A stretch of 64,000 nt of DNA, from assembly GCA_001534745.1 (NCBI GenBank), contig CP013997.1, positions 1,178,001-1,242,000 of the forward strand. The letters run 5' to 3'. The position numbers and the translations under genes are program-made. How positions within the stretch are numbered: position 1 is the first letter of the stretch; the number at the start of each line of letters is the position of its first letter. The notes under the pieces were generated by a model that ran no database searches, was not told where the DNA came from, and saw only the letters and a program-made list of their open reading frames with translations. Shown one piece after another: positions 62,768-64,000 of the stretch. The stretch comes from Pseudomonas monteilii. Its GTDB lineage: Bacteria > Pseudomonadota > Gammaproteobacteria > Pseudomonadales > Pseudomonadaceae.

Positions 62768-64000
62768 CTATTCCCGTGCAAGAAACGCCTCCCGGACCAG
62801 CCCGTGCCGCTGCATTTTCTCGTTGAGCGTGCGCCGTGGCAGGTTCAGCTGCTCCATCACCGCCTTGATCTCGCCTCGATGCTGGCGCAGGGCCGCGCGC
62901 AGGCATTGGGCCTCGAACGCTTCCATCTGTGCCTGCAGCGAACCGGCATTGCCCGGCGCCTCGAGTTCAGGGGCCTCCAGGCCCAGCGCATGGCGCTCGG
63001 CGGCATTGGCCAGTTCGCGCACGTTGCCGGGCCAGTCATGGCCCAGCAGGCGCGCCAGTTGCCCGTCCGACAGGGGCGGCACCGAACGGTCGAGACGCTG
63101 CGCGGCAGCCTGGGCGAAGTGCTCGAACAGCAGCAGGATGTCCTCGCGACGCTCGCGCAGCGGCTTGAGGCGCAGTTCGGCCACGTTCAGGCGGTACGCC
63201 AGGTCTTCGCGGAAATGGCCGGCCCGCGCTGCCTCCAGCAGGTCCGGCTTGGTCGCGGCGATGATCCGCAGGTCCACCCGGATACTGCGGTTGGCCCCCA
63301 GCCGTTCCAAGGTCTGCTCCTGGATCACCCGCAGCAGCTTGGCCTGTTGCGCCAGCGGCATGCTCTCGATCTCGTCGAGGAACACCGTGCCGCCGTCGGC
63401 GTACTCCAGCTTGCCGATCCGCTTGCCCTGGGCGCCGGTGAATGCGCCGCTCTCGTGCCCGAACAGTTCGGCTTCGAACAGCGCCTCGGGGATCGCCGCG
63501 CAATTGAGCGCGACGAAGGGCTTGCCGGCCCGTGGACCGAATTCGTGCAGGCAGCGCGCGACACGCTCCTTGCCGCTGCCGGTCTCGCCGCGGATCAGCA
63601 CGTTGACCGGTAGCGCGGCCAGGTCCAGCACCTGCTGACGCAACTGGCGCATGCCCGGTGACATGCCGAGCAGGCTGTTTTCCAGGCGCGTGCGCAGGTC
63701 AGCCTGCTCGTGCAGGCGGCGGTTCTCCAGCACCAGCCGGCGCTTGTCCAGGGCGCGCCTGAGGCTGCCGAGCAGGTGCTGTGGGCTGAAGGGTTTTTCC
63801 AGAAAGTCGTAGGCACCCGCGCGCATGGCTTCCACCGCCATCGGCACGTCACCGTGTCCGGTCAGCAGGATGACCGGCAACTCGGCGTCGAGCGCCTGCA
63901 GGCGTTCGAGCACCTGCAGGCCATCGAGGCCCGGCAGGCGCACATCGCTGATCACCACGCCCGGAAAATGCGCCGGCAGCGTCTCCAGGCACGGCTCGGC
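62768..64000 (-). CDS. Sigma-54-dependent response regulator, DctD/MifR type, 5'-truncated by window edge
   Basis: NtrC-family activator whose start lies beyond the right end of the window. The visible part covers most of the receiver (phospho-acceptor Asp in VVISDVRLPGLDG; VILLTGHGDVPMAV; LEKPF), then the AAA+ domain with GETGSGKER (Walker A), the sigma-54 contact loop ESGAFTGA (GAFTGA intact) and GGTVFLDEIESM, and the Fis-type HTH (MEAFEAQCLRAALRQHRGEIKAVMEQLNLPRRTLNEKM). The next gene on the same strand is a KgtP-like permease with a sigma-54 promoter, its likely target. A sensor kinase is expected further right. Confidence 0.92.
   Translation of the reverse strand, partial: AEPCLETLPAHFPGVVISDVRLPGLDGLQVLERLQALDAELPVILLTGHGDVPMAVEAMRAGAYDFLEKPFSPQHLLGSLRRALDKRRLVLENRRLHEQADLRTRLENSLLGMSPGMRQLRQQVLDLAALPVNVLIRGETGSGKERVARCLHEFGPRAGKPFVALNCAAIPEALFEAELFGHESGAFTGAQGKRIGKLEYADGGTVFLDEIESMPLAQQAKLLRVIQEQTLERLGANRSIRVDLRIIAATKPDLLEAARAGHFREDLAYRLNVAELRLKPLRERREDILLLFEHFAQAAAQRLDRSVPPLSDGQLARLLGHDWPGNVRELANAAERHALGLEAPELEAPGNAGSLQAQMEAFEAQCLRAALRQHRGEIKAVMEQLNLPRRTLNEKMQRHGLVREAFLARE

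Overview
This window is chromosomal DNA of a fluorescent pseudomonad, most likely of the Pseudomonas putida group. The evidence is GC-rich coding DNA with strong third-position bias, close protein resemblance to known Pseudomonas proteins (TtgABC/TtgR, PA4872-type oxaloacetate decarboxylase, GcvR-BCP-DapA-BamC gene order), and abundant P. putida-type REP sequences between genes. No rRNA operon, CRISPR array, transposase, integrase or prophage structural gene is visible.

Layout. 1-9420: end of the tol-pal gene cpoB, queuosine genes queE-queC, tRNA-Lys(UUU), a heme oxygenase, a YdgA/DUF945 protein, nadA, the periplasmic protease bepA, tusA and a PerM-type transporter. 9421-14420: a typical Pseudomonas core block (bcp, gcvR, then dapA-bamC-MBL hydrolase-purC) ending in tRNA-Ser(CGA). 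14420-18730: an accessory patch just downstream of tRNA-Ser. It lacks REPs, is less GC-rich and holds an XRE regulator behind three evenly spaced operator-like palindromes, a secreted protein coupled to a small membrane protein, and a LysR/EamA pair. 18800-30250: blc lipocalin, a class II UvrA, a stress block (KGG protein, manganese catalase, DUF892 protein), an M42 peptidase, a divergent SRAP protein, a possible small RNA, LysR, bestrophin, moaA and Lrp. 30400-36400: a PLP sulfur-amino-acid enzyme followed by pxpABC, then a MoxR ATPase and its VWA partner. 36800-50600: envelope, sulfur and housekeeping genes (DUF748, cysK, lpxO, DUF4259, EamA, DUF6279 lipoprotein, CvfB, ABC exporter, ppiA, LysR/azoR, amidotransferase) separated by composite REP blocks. 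50660-58820: the ttgABC multidrug efflux operon, divergent ttgR with a recognisable operator, and a DHA2-family MFS pump. 59100-64000: oxaloacetate decarboxylase, a small protein, a flavin reductase, a KgtP-like dicarboxylate transporter with a sigma-54 promoter, and the start-truncated gene of its probable sigma-54 activator.

The most noteworthy features outside ordinary genes are the 41-bp-periodic triple palindrome at 14674-14777, two candidate structured RNAs (26628-26773 and 40682-40790), three families of long composite intergenic repeats each present twice, a 31-codon membrane-peptide gene at 49363-49458, and the sigma-54 promoter plus palindrome before the KgtP-like gene. All functional statements come from reading the sequence and family knowledge; no database search was run.
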